From NCBI GenBank assembly GCA_022560615.1, contig JADFSR010000016.1, positions 1-64,000 on the forward strand: a stretch of DNA of 64,000 nucleotides. The letters run 5' to 3'. Below, one piece after another: positions 35,389 through 46,100 of this stretch (positions within the stretch are counted from its first letter, which is position 1; each line of letters begins with the position of its first letter). The notes under the pieces were generated by a model that saw nothing but the letters and a program-made list of their open reading frames with translations, did not search any database and was not told where the DNA came from. The position numbers and the translations under genes were made by a program. The DNA comes from Gemmatimonadota bacterium. Lineage in GTDB: Bacteria; Gemmatimonadota; Gemmatimonadetes; Longimicrobiales; Gaopeijiaceae.

Positions 35389-36548
35389 GGAGTGAGCTCC
35401 AGGGGACGCCGGCGCTGCACCCGACACTGAATACTCCGGATCAGGCCGCTGATCACCAGTTGCGGGTTCACGTTCCCACGAGCGAGCTCCCTCGCTTCCT
35501 CGACAGCGGAGATTGCGAGCGTCAGGTCGCTGGCGGCGATGCTGGAGCGGCTCACGATCTCCTCCAGGCGCGAGCGGGCGTCGTGGTTGAAGACGGCGTC
35601 GCCGGCACCAGATGCGACCGCGCCGAGATCCCTGAGCCACTCTTCGACGAACGCAAAGAGGTCCATGAGCTTCCTTGCACCTGCGGGCGAGTACGAGAGC
35701 GCAGCCGAGTAGCCGGCGGCCGAACCTTCCGAGAGAGCCGCGTCCACGAGCAGGTAAGCTTTGCGCCTCAGGGCCTCTAGAGGGCCTTTCTCGTCTCCGT
35801 CAGGCAGGAAGCCTAGGGCACGTCCGATCGCGCCCCGGGAGAGCGTAGCGGCCCAGGCCGCCACGTCCGGCTCCGCTGAAGCGCTGTCGATCAGAAACGC
35901 CTCGACCTCATCGGTGGTCGGAGGTGGGAGATGGAGTGGTACGGCCCGGGACCGGATCGTCGACAGGAGGCGGCCTGGCTCACTCGACGTCAGGATGAAT
36001 CGGGACGCTCCGGGGGGTTCTTCGAGCAGCTTGAGCAGCGCGTTGGCGGCCTCCGGACTCGACTCCTGAGGGACGAGCAGCTCGGCATCCCCGACAATGA
36101 AAATCTGACCGTTCGCCATGGTCGGGCGCAGATACGCGCGGCTGCGGATGCTTTGCACCACACCGAGGTAGAGCCCTCGCAACTCGTCGTAGTAGCTCGA
36201 GCGAAGAGGCGCGGAGCGCCGCTCGGCCAGAGCCTTCACTCGGGCGTCCTCGAGGGCCCCGGCCAGACGCTCCCCACTCACGCCCTTGGGGCGGGCGAGC
36301 GGGAAGTACCAGTGCAGGTCGGGGTGTTCGATGCGGAGCGCCATACGGCAGCTTCGGCACGCCTGGCACGGCCCGTGCGCTGAGGGCGCCTCACACACGA
36401 GGAGTTGGGCCAGCCACAGCGCGACGCGCTGTTTGCCTACTCCCTTCGGTCCGTGAAGGAGCAGCGTGGACGGCAAGGAGTCCCGGGCGTGCGCCCGAGC
36501 GAGCACCTGAAGCACATCCTGGTGTCCAACGACTGGATGAAGCTTCAC
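35385..36548 (-). CDS. holB: DNA polymerase III delta-prime subunit
   Basis: Clamp-loader subunit, AAA+ fold. It has a Walker A-like GPKGVGKQ and a zinc-binding cysteine cluster ([16 protein letters not shown]), then [37 protein letters not shown], the canonical SRC-like region. The GTG at 36548 overlaps the upstream stop (GTGA); the frame extends to 36572 but that would overlap the upstream gene by 28 bp. Confidence 0.92.
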   Translation of the reverse strand: MKLHPVVGHQDVLQVLARAHARDSLPSTLLLHGPKGVGKQRVALWLAQLLVCEAPSAHGPCQACRSCRMALRIEHPDLHWYFPLARPKGVSGERLAGALEDARVKALAERRSAPLRSSYYDELRGLYLGVVQSIRSRAYLRPTMANGQIFIVGDAELLVPQESSPEAANALLKLLEEPPGASRFILTSSEPGRLLSTIRSRAVPLHLPPPTTDEVEAFLIDSASAEPDVAAWAATLSRGAIGRALGFLPDGDEKGPLEALRRKAYLLVDAALSEGSAAGYSAALSYSPAGARKLMDLFAFVEEWLRDLGAVASGAGDAVFNHDARSRLEEIVSRSSIAASDLTLAISAVEEARELARGNVNPQLVISGLIRSIQCRVQRRRPLELTP

Positions 36549-37768
36549 TCGTTCCCTCGAGCAGTCAGCCACTTCAACGGATCCTGAGCGTGCGGAGGGC
36601 CACCGCTCACGGGCGCGCGGACCTGGAACTCGATGTGCGGACCCTCGGGCGTATCGGTCCCGCCCACGGTCCCCACGACCTGCCCGATTGCGACGGTGCG
36701 CCCCTCAACCACCCCGATCTCTTCCAGATACAGATACAGTGTGTAGAAGCCATTTCCATGGCTCAACACCACGGTCGGCCCGTACCCTTCGAAGGGACCC
36801 GCGAGCACGACGGTTCCGGACCGTACCGCCTTGACCGGGGTCCCCGGCGAAGCGGCGATCCCGATCCCGTTCCACCGCAGGACAGTCCCGTTCGGGCGTC
36901 GCTCACGGCCGAAGCGATAGATCAGATCGCCGTCGAGTGGCCAGTCCAGTGAGCCTGCATCATCAGGCGAGAGTGAAGCATCCGCACTTGCCGATAGGGC
37001 GCGTGTTTCTATCTCGCGGCGTCGGATCTCCAGATCGCCGATGAGTCGGGTCATGCGAACTTCATCGGCGTCGACCTGATCGAGCCGGCTCGCCGTGCGT
37101 CGCTCACGGCTGCGGAACTCGGTGAGGGCTGTCTGACGCTCGGACTCGACAGAGCGCAACTGGGCGACCTCTGAGAGCCGGTTTTGTCGGAGGCTCCCGA
37201 GCTCAGCCATGCGCTGCCGTAAGTCGTCATCGCGGTCCGCGAGCTCGTTCTCGATCGTTTCAATTCGGTTGACCAACGAGCGGTCGAACGATGCGATTCG
37301 CTGCAAGTAGCGGTACCTGTTGAGCAGATCAGTGAAAGAAGACGCGCTCAGGAGAACCCCGACGGTGTGCAATGGCCCCATCTTGTAGATGTCTCGCAGG
37401 CGTCGGTTCAGCACGGCTTCTCTTTCCGCGAGCCGCTCGCGCGCCTGCACGAGCTCACGCGTAGTCTCCTGGATCGACTGGGTGACCGCGTCCGACTGAA
37501 ACTGGATCTCTGCTACCACCGAGCGCGACGCGGAGAGTCGACGCTCAACATTGACGAGATCTTCCGACGCGTCCCTCACCCGGTTCCGTACGTCGCCGAT
37601 CTCGCCCTCGAGCCTCGCACGCTCGGCACGGATCTGCTCGAGCCGGCGCTGGCTCTCGAGGATCTCGCGGCGTAGGTCGGTCTGCCCCGCGAGGCCCCCC
37701 GCCATGAATGCGAGGGCACCGACCGCAACGAAACCGCCGAGGACGGTTCGAACGCAGCGCACGCTCAC
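36545..37768 (-). CDS. EnvC-like amidase activator with degenerate LytM domain
   Basis: A 407-residue secreted protein: signal-anchor, long coiled coil (~30-260, ESQRRLEQIRAERARLEGEI), then a LytM domain. The zinc residues of active M23 peptidases are missing: RWNGIGIAAS replaces HxGxD, YLYLEE replaces YAHLS, and GPHIEFQ replaces HLHFE. E. coli EnvC is likewise degenerate and activates amidases under FtsEX control. GTG 37768 overlaps the ftsX stop, exactly the expected position. No amidase gene is adjacent. Confidence 0.9.
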   Translation of the reverse strand: MSVRCVRTVLGGFVAVGALAFMAGGLAGQTDLRREILESQRRLEQIRAERARLEGEIGDVRNRVRDASEDLVNVERRLSASRSVVAEIQFQSDAVTQSIQETTRELVQARERLAEREAVLNRRLRDIYKMGPLHTVGVLLSASSFTDLLNRYRYLQRIASFDRSLVNRIETIENELADRDDDLRQRMAELGSLRQNRLSEVAQLRSVESERQTALTEFRSRERRTASRLDQVDADEVRMTRLIGDLEIRRREIETRALSASADASLSPDDAGSLDWPLDGDLIYRFGRERRPNGTVLRWNGIGIAASPGTPVKAVRSGTVVLAGPFEGYGPTVVLSHGNGFYTLYLYLEEIGVVEGRTVAIGQVVGTVGGTDTPEGPHIEFQVRAPVSGGPPHAQDPLKWLTARGNE

Positions 37769-38622
37769 ACCTCCCGGAGGTGCCGGCCGATCGCGAGCGT
37801 ACTCGCGATAGCGCCGAAGACCGCGCCCGTGGCGAGCCCCGCGAAGATCCACGTCGGTGGGATCCAGGCAACCTCGAATTGGAGGAAGGCGTGCGCGCCC
37901 CAGTACGTACCCCAGGTCATCAGCCACGCGAGGCCACCACCGATGAGTCCTGCGATGGCACCCTCGAGCAGGAACGGTCCGCGGATGAAGCCGTTCGTGG
38001 CCCCGACGAGACGCATAACGTAGATCTCCTCCCGGCGGGCAAAGATCGCGATGCGCAGCGCGGTTCCGATGATGAGGGCGGCGACCAGGGCGAACGCCGA
38101 ACCCAGCGCGACGGTGGTCGCGGCCGCGATGCGTCGCAGCGCGAAGAGCCGGTCCACCCACTCACGGCCGTACCGGGCGTCCTCCACGAACGGGTATCGC
38201 ATGGCGGCCGTCGAGATCTTTTCCACCACTTCCTGGCTGCGCTGCCCGGGGAGTAGCTCCACCTCCAGCGACTGGGGCAGCGGGTTGACATCGAGATCGC
38301 TGAACAGCTCGCGGAATTCCGGCAACTCCTCGCGGGCGCGCTCGAGAGCCTGTCTCTTCGAGATAAAGCGCACCGTTCGCACCTCGGGGATGTCACCCAA
38401 CTCGGCCTGAGCGAGGTCGATCTCACTCTGCCTCGCGTCGTCGCGCAGATACACCGCGATCTGTACGCGATCCTCGATCGCGCTCAACGCGAGCTGGAGG
38501 TTGTAGGTCGCGAGTCCGAAGAGTCCGACAACGAAGAGCGCGAGGCCGACCATGGCCGAGGCGAGGCCCGTGAGCACGGGGGCGCGCCGAAACGCCGAAA
38601 GTGCCTCTCGTAGCGCGTACAT
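37765..38622 (-). CDS. ftsX: Cell division protein FtsX
   Basis: A 285-residue permease-like membrane protein, about four transmembrane segments with one large periplasmic loop after the first (VYLRDDARQSEIDLAQAELGDI). The C-terminal FtsX domain contains EIYVMRLVGATNGFIRGPFLLEGAIAGLIGG. It couples FtsE ATP hydrolysis to septal peptidoglycan hydrolases via EnvC. ATG 38622 is chosen; the longer frame runs into ftsE. Confidence 0.95.
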   Translation of the reverse strand: MYALREALSAFRRAPVLTGLASAMVGLALFVVGLFGLATYNLQLALSAIEDRVQIAVYLRDDARQSEIDLAQAELGDIPEVRTVRFISKRQALERAREELPEFRELFSDLDVNPLPQSLEVELLPGQRSQEVVEKISTAAMRYPFVEDARYGREWVDRLFALRRIAAATTVALGSAFALVAALIIGTALRIAIFARREEIYVMRLVGATNGFIRGPFLLEGAIAGLIGGGLAWLMTWGTYWGAHAFLQFEVAWIPPTWIFAGLATGAVFGAIASTLAIGRHLREV

Positions 38623-38632
38623 GCGGCTGCCC

Positions 38633-39304
38633 CTAGGCGGCGGCCGAGTCGTAAACGAGCCGGCCGTTGTCCAGCTCGAGTACACGCGCACGCGGGTAGC
38701 GGCGCACGAGCTCCAGGTCGTGCGTCGCCATGAGCACTGCCATGCCGTTCGCGTTGACATCCCAGAAGAGGTCCATCACCCCGCGTGTCGCACGGTCGTC
38801 CAAGTTCCCCGTCGGCTCATCCGCGAGCAGTACGTACGGACTGTTGGCCAAAGCCCGCGCGATCGCGACGCGCTGCTGCTCTCCACCGGAGAGCTCGTTC
38901 ACGAGCGCGCTGGCTTTCGGAGCGAGCCCGACCTGCGTCAGAAGTCGCTGTGCGCGAGGCACGATGTCCTTTCGTGGGGTTCCGGTCACCTCCAGCACGA
39001 ACGAGATGTTCTCCAGAGCCGTACGACCCGGAAGGAGCCGGAAGTCCTGGAAGACGAACCCGACGCGACGCCGGATCTTCCAGAGCGCTCGTCGGGTGAT
39101 GCGGTCAGAGGAGTACCCGGTGACCCGTACTTCCCCGCTGGTGGGGCGATCGGCCATATGCGCCAGCCGCATCGTCGTGGACTTTCCCGACCCGGAGTGT
39201 CCGGTGAGGAACGCGAACTCGCCCTTTTTCACGTGGAGCGAGACGTCGTGAAGCGCAAAGCGACCCTTCGCATACTCTTTGCATACGTTCGTGAGCTTGA
39301 TCAC
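38633..39304 (-). CDS. ftsE: Cell division ATP-binding protein FtsE
   Basis: ABC ATPase of the FtsEX complex, 223 residues. Walker [10 protein letters not shown], signature [15 protein letters not shown], Walker [13 protein letters not shown], and the switch histidine in [11 protein letters not shown] are all present. It precedes ftsX by 10 bp. The order ftsE-ftsX-envC-like is conserved in function with proteobacteria but the downstream genes holB and moaC are unrelated. Confidence 0.97.
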   Translation of the reverse strand: MIKLTNVCKEYAKGRFALHDVSLHVKKGEFAFLTGHSGSGKSTTMRLAHMADRPTSGEVRVTGYSSDRITRRALWKIRRRVGFVFQDFRLLPGRTALENISFVLEVTGTPRKDIVPRAQRLLTQVGLAPKASALVNELSGGEQQRVAIARALANSPYVLLADEPTGNLDDRATRGVMDLFWDVNANGMAVLMATHDLELVRRYPRARVLELDNGRLVYDSAAA

Positions 39305-39358
39305 CGGATCGTGGCTTCGAGAAGGCTGGCAGAGGAAGCGTAGTCCCGGGACGAAAGG

Positions 39359-40303
39359 TTAGACATCGGCAGAATCTGTGTCAAAGCGCGCGGACGCGAG
39401 TTGTTGCGCGAGGCGGAGTGCTTCACGCATGGACGATGGGTCCGCACGCCCCGTGCCCGCGATGTCGAAGGCGGTGCCGTGGTCCGGGGAAGTGCGGATG
39501 AAGGGGAGCCCGAGCGTCACGTTGACGCCGCTACCGAACGATACTGTCTTGAAGGCCGCCATTCCCACGTCATGATACGGAGCGATGATCGCGTCGAAGT
39601 GTCCGGCCAATGCTCGCTGAAAGACGGTGTCGGCGGGAAGCGGGCCGGAGAGGTCGACGCCGGCCGAGGCAGCGCGGCGGACGGCGGGCTCGAAGACTCG
39701 GGTTTCCTCGTCCCCGAATAGGCCCCCGTCGGATGCGTGGGGGTTGAGCGCGCACAGTGCGAGCCGGGGCTCGGCGATACCCCAGTCCCGCCGAAGCGCC
39801 GCGGAAAGCAGAAGCGCCTGCCCGGCCAGCAGGTCCTCTGTGACCAGCTTAGGCACGTCCCGCAGCGCGTGGTGCGTGGTGGCGAGCAGAACCCGAAGCG
39901 GCGGCCCGAGCCGGGTCCTTTCAGCGGCCATCAGCATGCCTACACGCCGGCACCCGGTGAGCTGCTGCAGCAGCTCGGTTTGTCCCGGAACGTCGCGCCC
40001 TGCGGCGCGCAGCGCCGGCTTGGAGACCGGCGCCGTCACTATCGCCCGATACTCTCCCCCCATCGCTCGCTCGACCGCGCGTTGGATCGCGAGCGCCGAA
40101 ACGCTCCCGGCGCTCTCCTCACTTCCGTCGAAGGTGCCTACGGACTCGAAGTCGCAACCCATGGGGAGTTGGGGCCGGAGCGTATCGCTTCCGAAGAAAG
40201 TGATCTCAACGTCTGGGGGCGCCTCTTCCGCAACCGCCTGGAAGGCCACTTCCGGCCCGATGCCCCGGGGATCTCCGAGTGTGACCGCGATGCGAGTGCG
40301 CAT
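39359..40303 (-). CDS. pdxA: 4-hydroxythreonine-4-phosphate dehydrogenase
   Basis: Pyridoxal-phosphate biosynthesis, DXP-dependent route. The 314-residue protein begins MRTRIAVTLGDPRGIGPEV and has VTAPVSKPALR, the metal-ligand region YHDVGMAAFKTVSF and LPFIRTSPDHGTAFDIAG. The ATG at 40303 follows GGGG; the frame extends further into surA. surA-pdxA adjacency is known in enterobacteria and is reproduced here. Confidence 0.96.
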   Translation of the reverse strand: MRTRIAVTLGDPRGIGPEVAFQAVAEEAPPDVEITFFGSDTLRPQLPMGCDFESVGTFDGSEESAGSVSALAIQRAVERAMGGEYRAIVTAPVSKPALRAAGRDVPGQTELLQQLTGCRRVGMLMAAERTRLGPPLRVLLATTHHALRDVPKLVTEDLLAGQALLLSAALRRDWGIAEPRLALCALNPHASDGGLFGDEETRVFEPAVRRAASAGVDLSGPLPADTVFQRALAGHFDAIIAPYHDVGMAAFKTVSFGSGVNVTLGLPFIRTSPDHGTAFDIAGTGRADPSSMREALRLAQQLASARFDTDSADV

Positions 40304-40313
40304 CCCCTGCGCG

Positions 40314-41624
40314 CTAACGCCGGATGTCGATGTGCGTCTTGGCGCGTAAGTCTTCGATGATCCTCGCAACCTGCTTCTGTTGTCGCAGTCGATCCGCGAG
40401 CTGACTTCTGAGGTCCTCGAAAGTGTACGCCCCGGCCTCTCGCACGTCGGTCACCTTGAGCACCGAAATCCGCTTGGTCCCTTGACCGGTATCGTACTCG
40501 ATCGGACCGATTACGTCGCCGGCCGACGCAGTAGCGATTGCCTCGTAGCCGGGTGGTAGAGACGTGATCTGATCGAAATCAATCGTCACCGAATCGGGAG
40601 CCTCGGGATCGGCGTACTGTGCGACCAATGGATCGATGTCGCCGCCGCTCTGCAGCTGTGCGAGCACCTCCGCCGCAATGTCACGCATGCGCTGGAGGTC
40701 GGTCTCGGTCACTTGTGGAATGAGCAGGATGTGGCGAGCTCTTCGCTCGCCCGCCCGGGACCGCTCGACCTTGATGATATGGAGTCCATACTGCGTTTCG
40801 ACGATACCGCTCACCTGTCCGTCGAATAGCGCGAACGCCGCCTCTTCGAATTCTTTGACCATGCCACCTCGCCGGAACCATCCGAGGTCGCCACCGTTCG
40901 CGGCCGTGCCGGGATCGTCAGAGTGCTCCGTGGCCAATTCGGCGAAGTCCGCTCCCTCTCGGATCTGGGTGAGCAGCCCTTCGAGCTGCGTCCGCGCGCT
41001 GTCGACCGAGGCGTCGGACGGCGTCGGCATCATCACCACTTGATCGAAGGTCACCGTCTTCGGGCGCTGGTCGAGCTGTCCCCTCGACGCCTGGAAAGCG
41101 GCGAGCAACTCGTCCTCCGTCAACTCGATCGGCGGCGCGTTGCGAAGCCGCGACTGTATGAACATCTGCTGCACCTGCTCGACGCGAATGTCGCTGCGGC
41201 GCATGTCTCGGTATTCGGCGAGAGTGAGGCCCTGGCCGGCAAGTATTTGCTGGAGCGCAGACTGCCCCCCCACCTCCTGGATCACCCGGTTGACCTCCTC
41301 GCTCACGCGCTCCTCGATGAGATCGTCGTCCACGATGATGAGCGAGTCGCGTGCCGCCTCCTGAGAGATCAAAACGGTGCTCACGAGCTGGTCGAGCATT
41401 TCACTCATCAGCTTCTCGAGCTCGGGCCCGGGCTCCAGGTCCGAGAGGCCCTGCATCATCAGGACGCGCTGGACCGCCTCCATTACCTGGGTCTGGAGGA
41501 CGACGGAGTCGCCGACAACCGCGACGACGCGGTCTACGATGTCGTCGTTGGTCGAAGTCTGCGCTTCGGCGGGCCCTGGAAGGAGAGCCAGCCCCAGAAG
41601 GTAGGGAATCACTTTTTTCGGCAT
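40314..41624 (-). CDS. surA: Periplasmic peptidyl-prolyl isomerase/chaperone SurA
   Basis: A 436-residue SurA-like chaperone for outer-membrane proteins: signal peptide (PGPAEAQ), N-terminal chaperone region (IVDRVVAVVGDSVVL), one clear parvulin domain (DDPGTAANGGDLGWFRRGGMVKEFEEAAFAL ... YGLHIIKV) and a second, weakly conserved one. It lies between the PpiC lipoprotein and pdxA, within 25 and 11 bp. Confidence 0.92.
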   Translation of the reverse strand: MPKKVIPYLLGLALLPGPAEAQTSTNDDIVDRVVAVVGDSVVLQTQVMEAVQRVLMMQGLSDLEPGPELEKLMSEMLDQLVSTVLISQEAARDSLIIVDDDLIEERVSEEVNRVIQEVGGQSALQQILAGQGLTLAEYRDMRRSDIRVEQVQQMFIQSRLRNAPPIELTEDELLAAFQASRGQLDQRPKTVTFDQVVMMPTPSDASVDSARTQLEGLLTQIREGADFAELATEHSDDPGTAANGGDLGWFRRGGMVKEFEEAAFALFDGQVSGIVETQYGLHIIKVERSRAGERRARHILLIPQVTETDLQRMRDIAAEVLAQLQSGGDIDPLVAQYADPEAPDSVTIDFDQITSLPPGYEAIATASAGDVIGPIEYDTGQGTKRISVLKVTDVREAGAYTFEDLRSQLADRLRQQKQVARIIEDLRAKTHIDIRR

Positions 41625-41648
41625 GGTCCGTCGTAAACCGATGTGGAC

Positions 41649-43064
41649 TTAGGGTTTCCTCGAGGTATCCGCAGCCTCTTCCAACAAGGATGGACTACGG
41701 TTCATTCGCAGTTGCGCGATCCGGAGGATCGCCTCGCCCACGCCCCGGTCGAAGACCGCCGCGGACGAGCCTTCCCCGAGCTGGAATTCGATCCCTCCGA
41801 GCTGGATCATCTCGGTCGCACCTGTCAGCACTTTGCCTACGGCCTCCAGGACAGCGCGCGCAACGGCCCGTTCCAGCTCCTCTCCCGGCGCACGATCGGG
41901 CGATACCAACCCCAGCACCTCGGCGGCACCGCGGAGTTGCGCCCGGGCGTCGTCGATCATCGAATCGACGCGCTCTGCCGGGACCCCGAACCCTGCCGCC
42001 TCCGCCTCCGCCGCGAGCACTTTGCGCTGGACCATGCCGCGCAGGAATCGGTCGAGCTGCTCCTCGTCCCCGGCGACGACTTGATCCCGGAATTCGGCCG
42101 TCTGGCTTTGCACCACGAGCTGGACCTCACCCACAGTGAGCTCTCCACCAGCATACTCGAAGACCGGGCGGCGTCGGGCTCGGCCACTCAGCCTAGTGCC
42201 CGGGTTGCGCGCGAGCTCTCGCAGCACCGCGAGCGCCCCCTCCGCGGGCTCCGCCTCCGCGCGCGTTTCGACGTCGGCGATGTATGTGGATTCGGCTCGC
42301 AAGAACCGCTCCGTAAGGACTCGCTGACGAAAGCCCGGAGCGATCTCGTCGAAGTTCTGGATGCGCCGTTGCTCGAGTCGGATGAGGTGAAGACCCTGCT
42401 GCGTCTCGACCAGACCGCTCAACTCGCCTGGTTCGAGCTCGAGTACGGCCTCCTCGAAGGGACGCAGCATGTCGCCGCGCCCGAAGAAGCCGAGGTCCCC
42501 ACCGAAAGACGCCGAGCCTGGATCGTGGCTGAACTGCTCGGCGAGCGACTCGAACGCTTCGCCGCGCACGATCCGGTCACGGATACTCTGGAGCTCCCTG
42601 CGCACAGCGCCGCGTTCCGCGGCGGATGCGTTGGACGGATATTGGAGTAGAATGTGGCGCGCCCGCATCTCGAGCGCAGGGTCCTCCGCAGCATACAGTT
42701 CCCGGAGCTCGTCATCGGGGATCACCGTGTCGATCTGGACGACCGAATCGCGGAGCTGGAAGATCATCATCTGATCCAACTGTTGGCGGACCAATGGCTC
42801 GAACTCGATGGAGCCCAGTGCCGTATCCAGCGACACTGCCGCCCCGAGTAGCGTGTACTGGATCCAAAGATCGGCGACTTGCTGGATGACGGTGACTTGG
42901 GCCGGAAGCCGCTCCTCGTTGACCATGAGCTCGGCGACGTCTTCAACCGTCAGTTCATAGTCTCCGACGCGGGCGACGAGGCCCTCGTTCGAGCCGGTGT
43001 TGCTGCAGCCGACTGCGCCCGACATGAGAAGGGCCGCGATACCGAGCGTCCAGCACATTTTCAT
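41649..43064 (-). CDS. PpiC-type peptidyl-prolyl isomerase lipoprotein
   Basis: A 471-residue lipoprotein (lipobox AVGC) with a parvulin domain near the middle (SHDPGSASFGGDLGFFGRGDMLRPFEEAVLEL, then ETQQGLHLIRLEQ). Architecture resembles PrsA/SurA; the C-terminal ~200 residues are a helical chaperone-like region. I prefer ATG 43064 (preceded by GGAG) to 43100. Sitting directly before surA, it forms a paired outer-membrane-assembly unit. Confidence 0.9.
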   Translation of the reverse strand: MKMCWTLGIAALLMSGAVGCSNTGSNEGLVARVGDYELTVEDVAELMVNEERLPAQVTVIQQVADLWIQYTLLGAAVSLDTALGSIEFEPLVRQQLDQMMIFQLRDSVVQIDTVIPDDELRELYAAEDPALEMRARHILLQYPSNASAAERGAVRRELQSIRDRIVRGEAFESLAEQFSHDPGSASFGGDLGFFGRGDMLRPFEEAVLELEPGELSGLVETQQGLHLIRLEQRRIQNFDEIAPGFRQRVLTERFLRAESTYIADVETRAEAEPAEGALAVLRELARNPGTRLSGRARRRPVFEYAGGELTVGEVQLVVQSQTAEFRDQVVAGDEEQLDRFLRGMVQRKVLAAEAEAAGFGVPAERVDSMIDDARAQLRGAAEVLGLVSPDRAPGEELERAVARAVLEAVGKVLTGATEMIQLGGIEFQLGEGSSAAVFDRGVGEAILRIAQLRMNRSPSLLEEAADTSRKP

Positions 43065-43100
43065 CGAATCGATTCTCCTAGCGTCCACGTTCCAACACAA

Positions 43101-46100
43101 TCACGCGGCCGCCGAGTGGGCGGACCGGAGGGCCTCGAGCGCGACCATCAGCGTCTCCAGGATGGGGTCCATACCAACTTGATGAAGCACGATCGAAAGC
43201 GGCTCCAGACGACGTATCTCGACCTCGGCTTGCCTCTGCCGCAGAGGACTCTCGAGCACCGCCATGCGGGGCACGAAACCCTGCCTGAACGTCACTCGCG
43301 CAGAGTCCTCCCGTACCAGGATGCGATCGATGCCCAGGCTCCTTCCCAACACCCGGAGAACCGCCGCGTCTAGAAGACTCTCGACTTCGGTGGGGAGCGA
43401 CCCGAAGCGGTCCACCAACTCGAGCCGTAGCGACTCCACTTGCGTCCGGCCCTCGACCCGCGAGAGCCGCCGGTAAATATGGAGCTTCTGACCGGGGTCG
43501 GAAACGTACCCCTCCGGCAAGTATGCGGGTCCCGCCAATGAGACGTCGGGATCGGGCCACTCCGGTTGCTGCTCGCCCTTCTGGAGCCGATCGACGATTT
43601 TCTTGACGAGACGCATATACGTGTCGAGTCCGACCTGATGTGCGAAGCCCGACTGATCGCCGCCGAGCAGATTGCCGGCCCCACGAAGCTCGAGGTCACG
43701 AAGTGCCACCGAATAGCCCGAGCCGAGCTCGGTGTGGTGCTCGAGGATCCGTAGTCGCCGCTCCGCATCCTCGGCTACCGGGTCCGGTACCAAGAGGTAG
43801 CAGTACGCCTGCCGGTGGGAGCGCCCAACCCTTCCTCGGATCTGGTATAGCTGGGAAAGGCCGAAGCGGTCGGCGCGATCGACGATGAGTGTGTTCGCAT
43901 TCGGCACGTCGAGGCCGTTCTCGATGATCGACGAGCAGACGAGCACGTCGACCTCGCCGTCGACGAAGTCGCGCATGACCTTGTCCAGCTCCCGGGCACT
44001 CATCTGTCCGTGCGCGACCTCGATCCGCGCCTCGGGCGCGAGTGCTCTCACGTCCTCCGCGATGGTGTAGATCGTGTCCACGCGGTTGTGTAGGAAGAAT
44101 GTCTGGCCTCCGCGGTCGAGCTCGCGGTGGAGCGCCTCGGAGAGCAGCTGGTCGGTCCAGGGGAGAACGTTGGTGAAGATCGGCATCCGGTCTCGGGGTG
44201 GCGTGCGGATGAGCGACATGTCGCGAATCCCCGAGAGCGAGAGGTAGAGCGTGCGGGGAATCGGCGTGGCCGAGAGGGTGAGCACGTCGATCGACGCGCG
44301 CAGCCTCTTGAAGCGTTCCTTGTGCCTCACGCCGAAGCGCTGCTCCTCGTCGACGATAAGCAGGCCCAGGTCCCTCAGCACGACGTCCTCAGAGAGCAAA
44401 CGATGGGTCCCGACGATGATGTCGATCTCACCGGTCGCGACCCCGGCGAGAATTTCCTTCTGTTCCTTGGCCGAGCGAAATCGACTCAGGGCGGCGACAC
44501 GTACAGGGTAGTCCGCGAGGCGTTCCTCGAAGGTGTGGCGATGCTGCTCGACCAGGATCGTCGTCGGCGCCAGTACCGCGACCTGTTTGCCGTCCTGGAC
44601 TGCTTTGAAGGCGGCTCGGATCGCGACCTCTGTCTTGCCGTAGCCGACGTCTCCGCAGATGAGGCGGTCCATGGGACGCGCGGACTCCATATCCCGCTTC
44701 ACGTCTTCGCTGGCTTGCCGCTGATCCGGAGTATCCTCGTACAAGAACGACGACTCCATCTCCATCTGCCAGCGGGTGTCTTTCGAGAAGGCGAAGCCCG
44801 TGGCGGTCTCCCGGCGCGCATAGAGCTCGAGCAGCTCCACGGTCATTGCCTCGATGACCCGCTCGGTCTTCCTCTTGAGGTTCTTCCACCGCTTGCCGCC
44901 GATCCGGTGGACACTCGGGGGCTTGGCGTCGTCCGACTCGCCGACCCAACGCTCGATCAGATCGAGCCGGTAAACAGGAAGGCGAAGCAACTCGCCATCG
45001 GCGTACTCGATCGTCAACGCCTCGATCTCCTCGCCGGCGATCTCGAGGCGCTCCAGGCCGACAAAGCGCCCCACGCCGTGATCCATGTGCACCACGTAGT
45101 TTCCGGGGGTCAGCTGCGCGAGGCTCTCCAGAGCGACTGCCCCCCGAAAGCGGCGGCTGCGACGAACTCTGCGCGTTCGGCGGAAGATCTCGTGGTCGTT
45201 GAGGACGCGCAGCGGCACATCGCCACAGGTCAGCTCGAACCCCGTCGAGAGGCACCCCAGACCGATGCGCGTACCCGGCGGGAGCCGCTCGGCGCCGCCG
45301 AGGATCTCCTCGAGCCGCTGAAGCTGACCGTCGTTTTCGCAGAGCAGGAGCGTATCGTGGCCGCTAGCGCTGCCCTCGCGGAGGTAGGCCTCCAGCTTCG
45401 TCATGTCCCGATCGATCGCCGGTGGCGCGCTCGCCGCAAGGTTCGCGGCAGCTCCGGGGGCCTCGTCCAGTTCGAGTCCGGGAAAGAGCCCCACCCGTCG
45501 AGCGAAGTCTTCAGGCTCCAGGAAGAGCGAGGAGGGCGGGGGCGGAGTCGCGCCCGAGTGGACGAGCTCCTCGTACAACGTCGAGACCCGTGTCCACGTG
45601 CGTTGCACATCCTCCGGGATCTCCCATGCACCGAGACGAGTGATGATCGCGTCGGCGGGCAGCAACTCGAGCAGGGATCTGGCAACGGTACGATCCGCGT
45701 TCTCTTCATTTCGCCGAAAGTCGACGGGTAGCACGTGTGTTTCCGGGAGCTCTCCCGTAGAGCGCTGATCCAGGATGTCGAAGCTGCGGATCGACTCGAT
45801 TTCGTCGCCCCAGAACTCGATGCGCACCGGGTCCCCTGCGGCAACCGAGAAGATGTCCAGGATACCACCTCGTACGGCGAACTGGCCCACCGCCTCGACC
45901 AGAGCCACCCTCTCGAAGCCCTGCGCCTCGAGGTACGCGGGCACCTCCGCGAAGACCACCGCGTCACCCGTTCGGAACGTCCGCCTCAGCTCGGCCAGTC
46001 GTTCCGGAATCGGGACTCGCTCCTGGAGCGCCCGCGGGGTGGTCACGAGGATCTGGGTCCGGCCGGAGAACAGGGCCTGCACGGCCTCGACCCTCAAGCC

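Noticed and set aside
44127-45731. Long plus-strand open frame (534 codons) opposite mfd
   Set aside because: It is antisense to a full-length, motif-rich Mfd. GC-rich sequence opens such frames routinely; no motif or ribosome binding site supports it.
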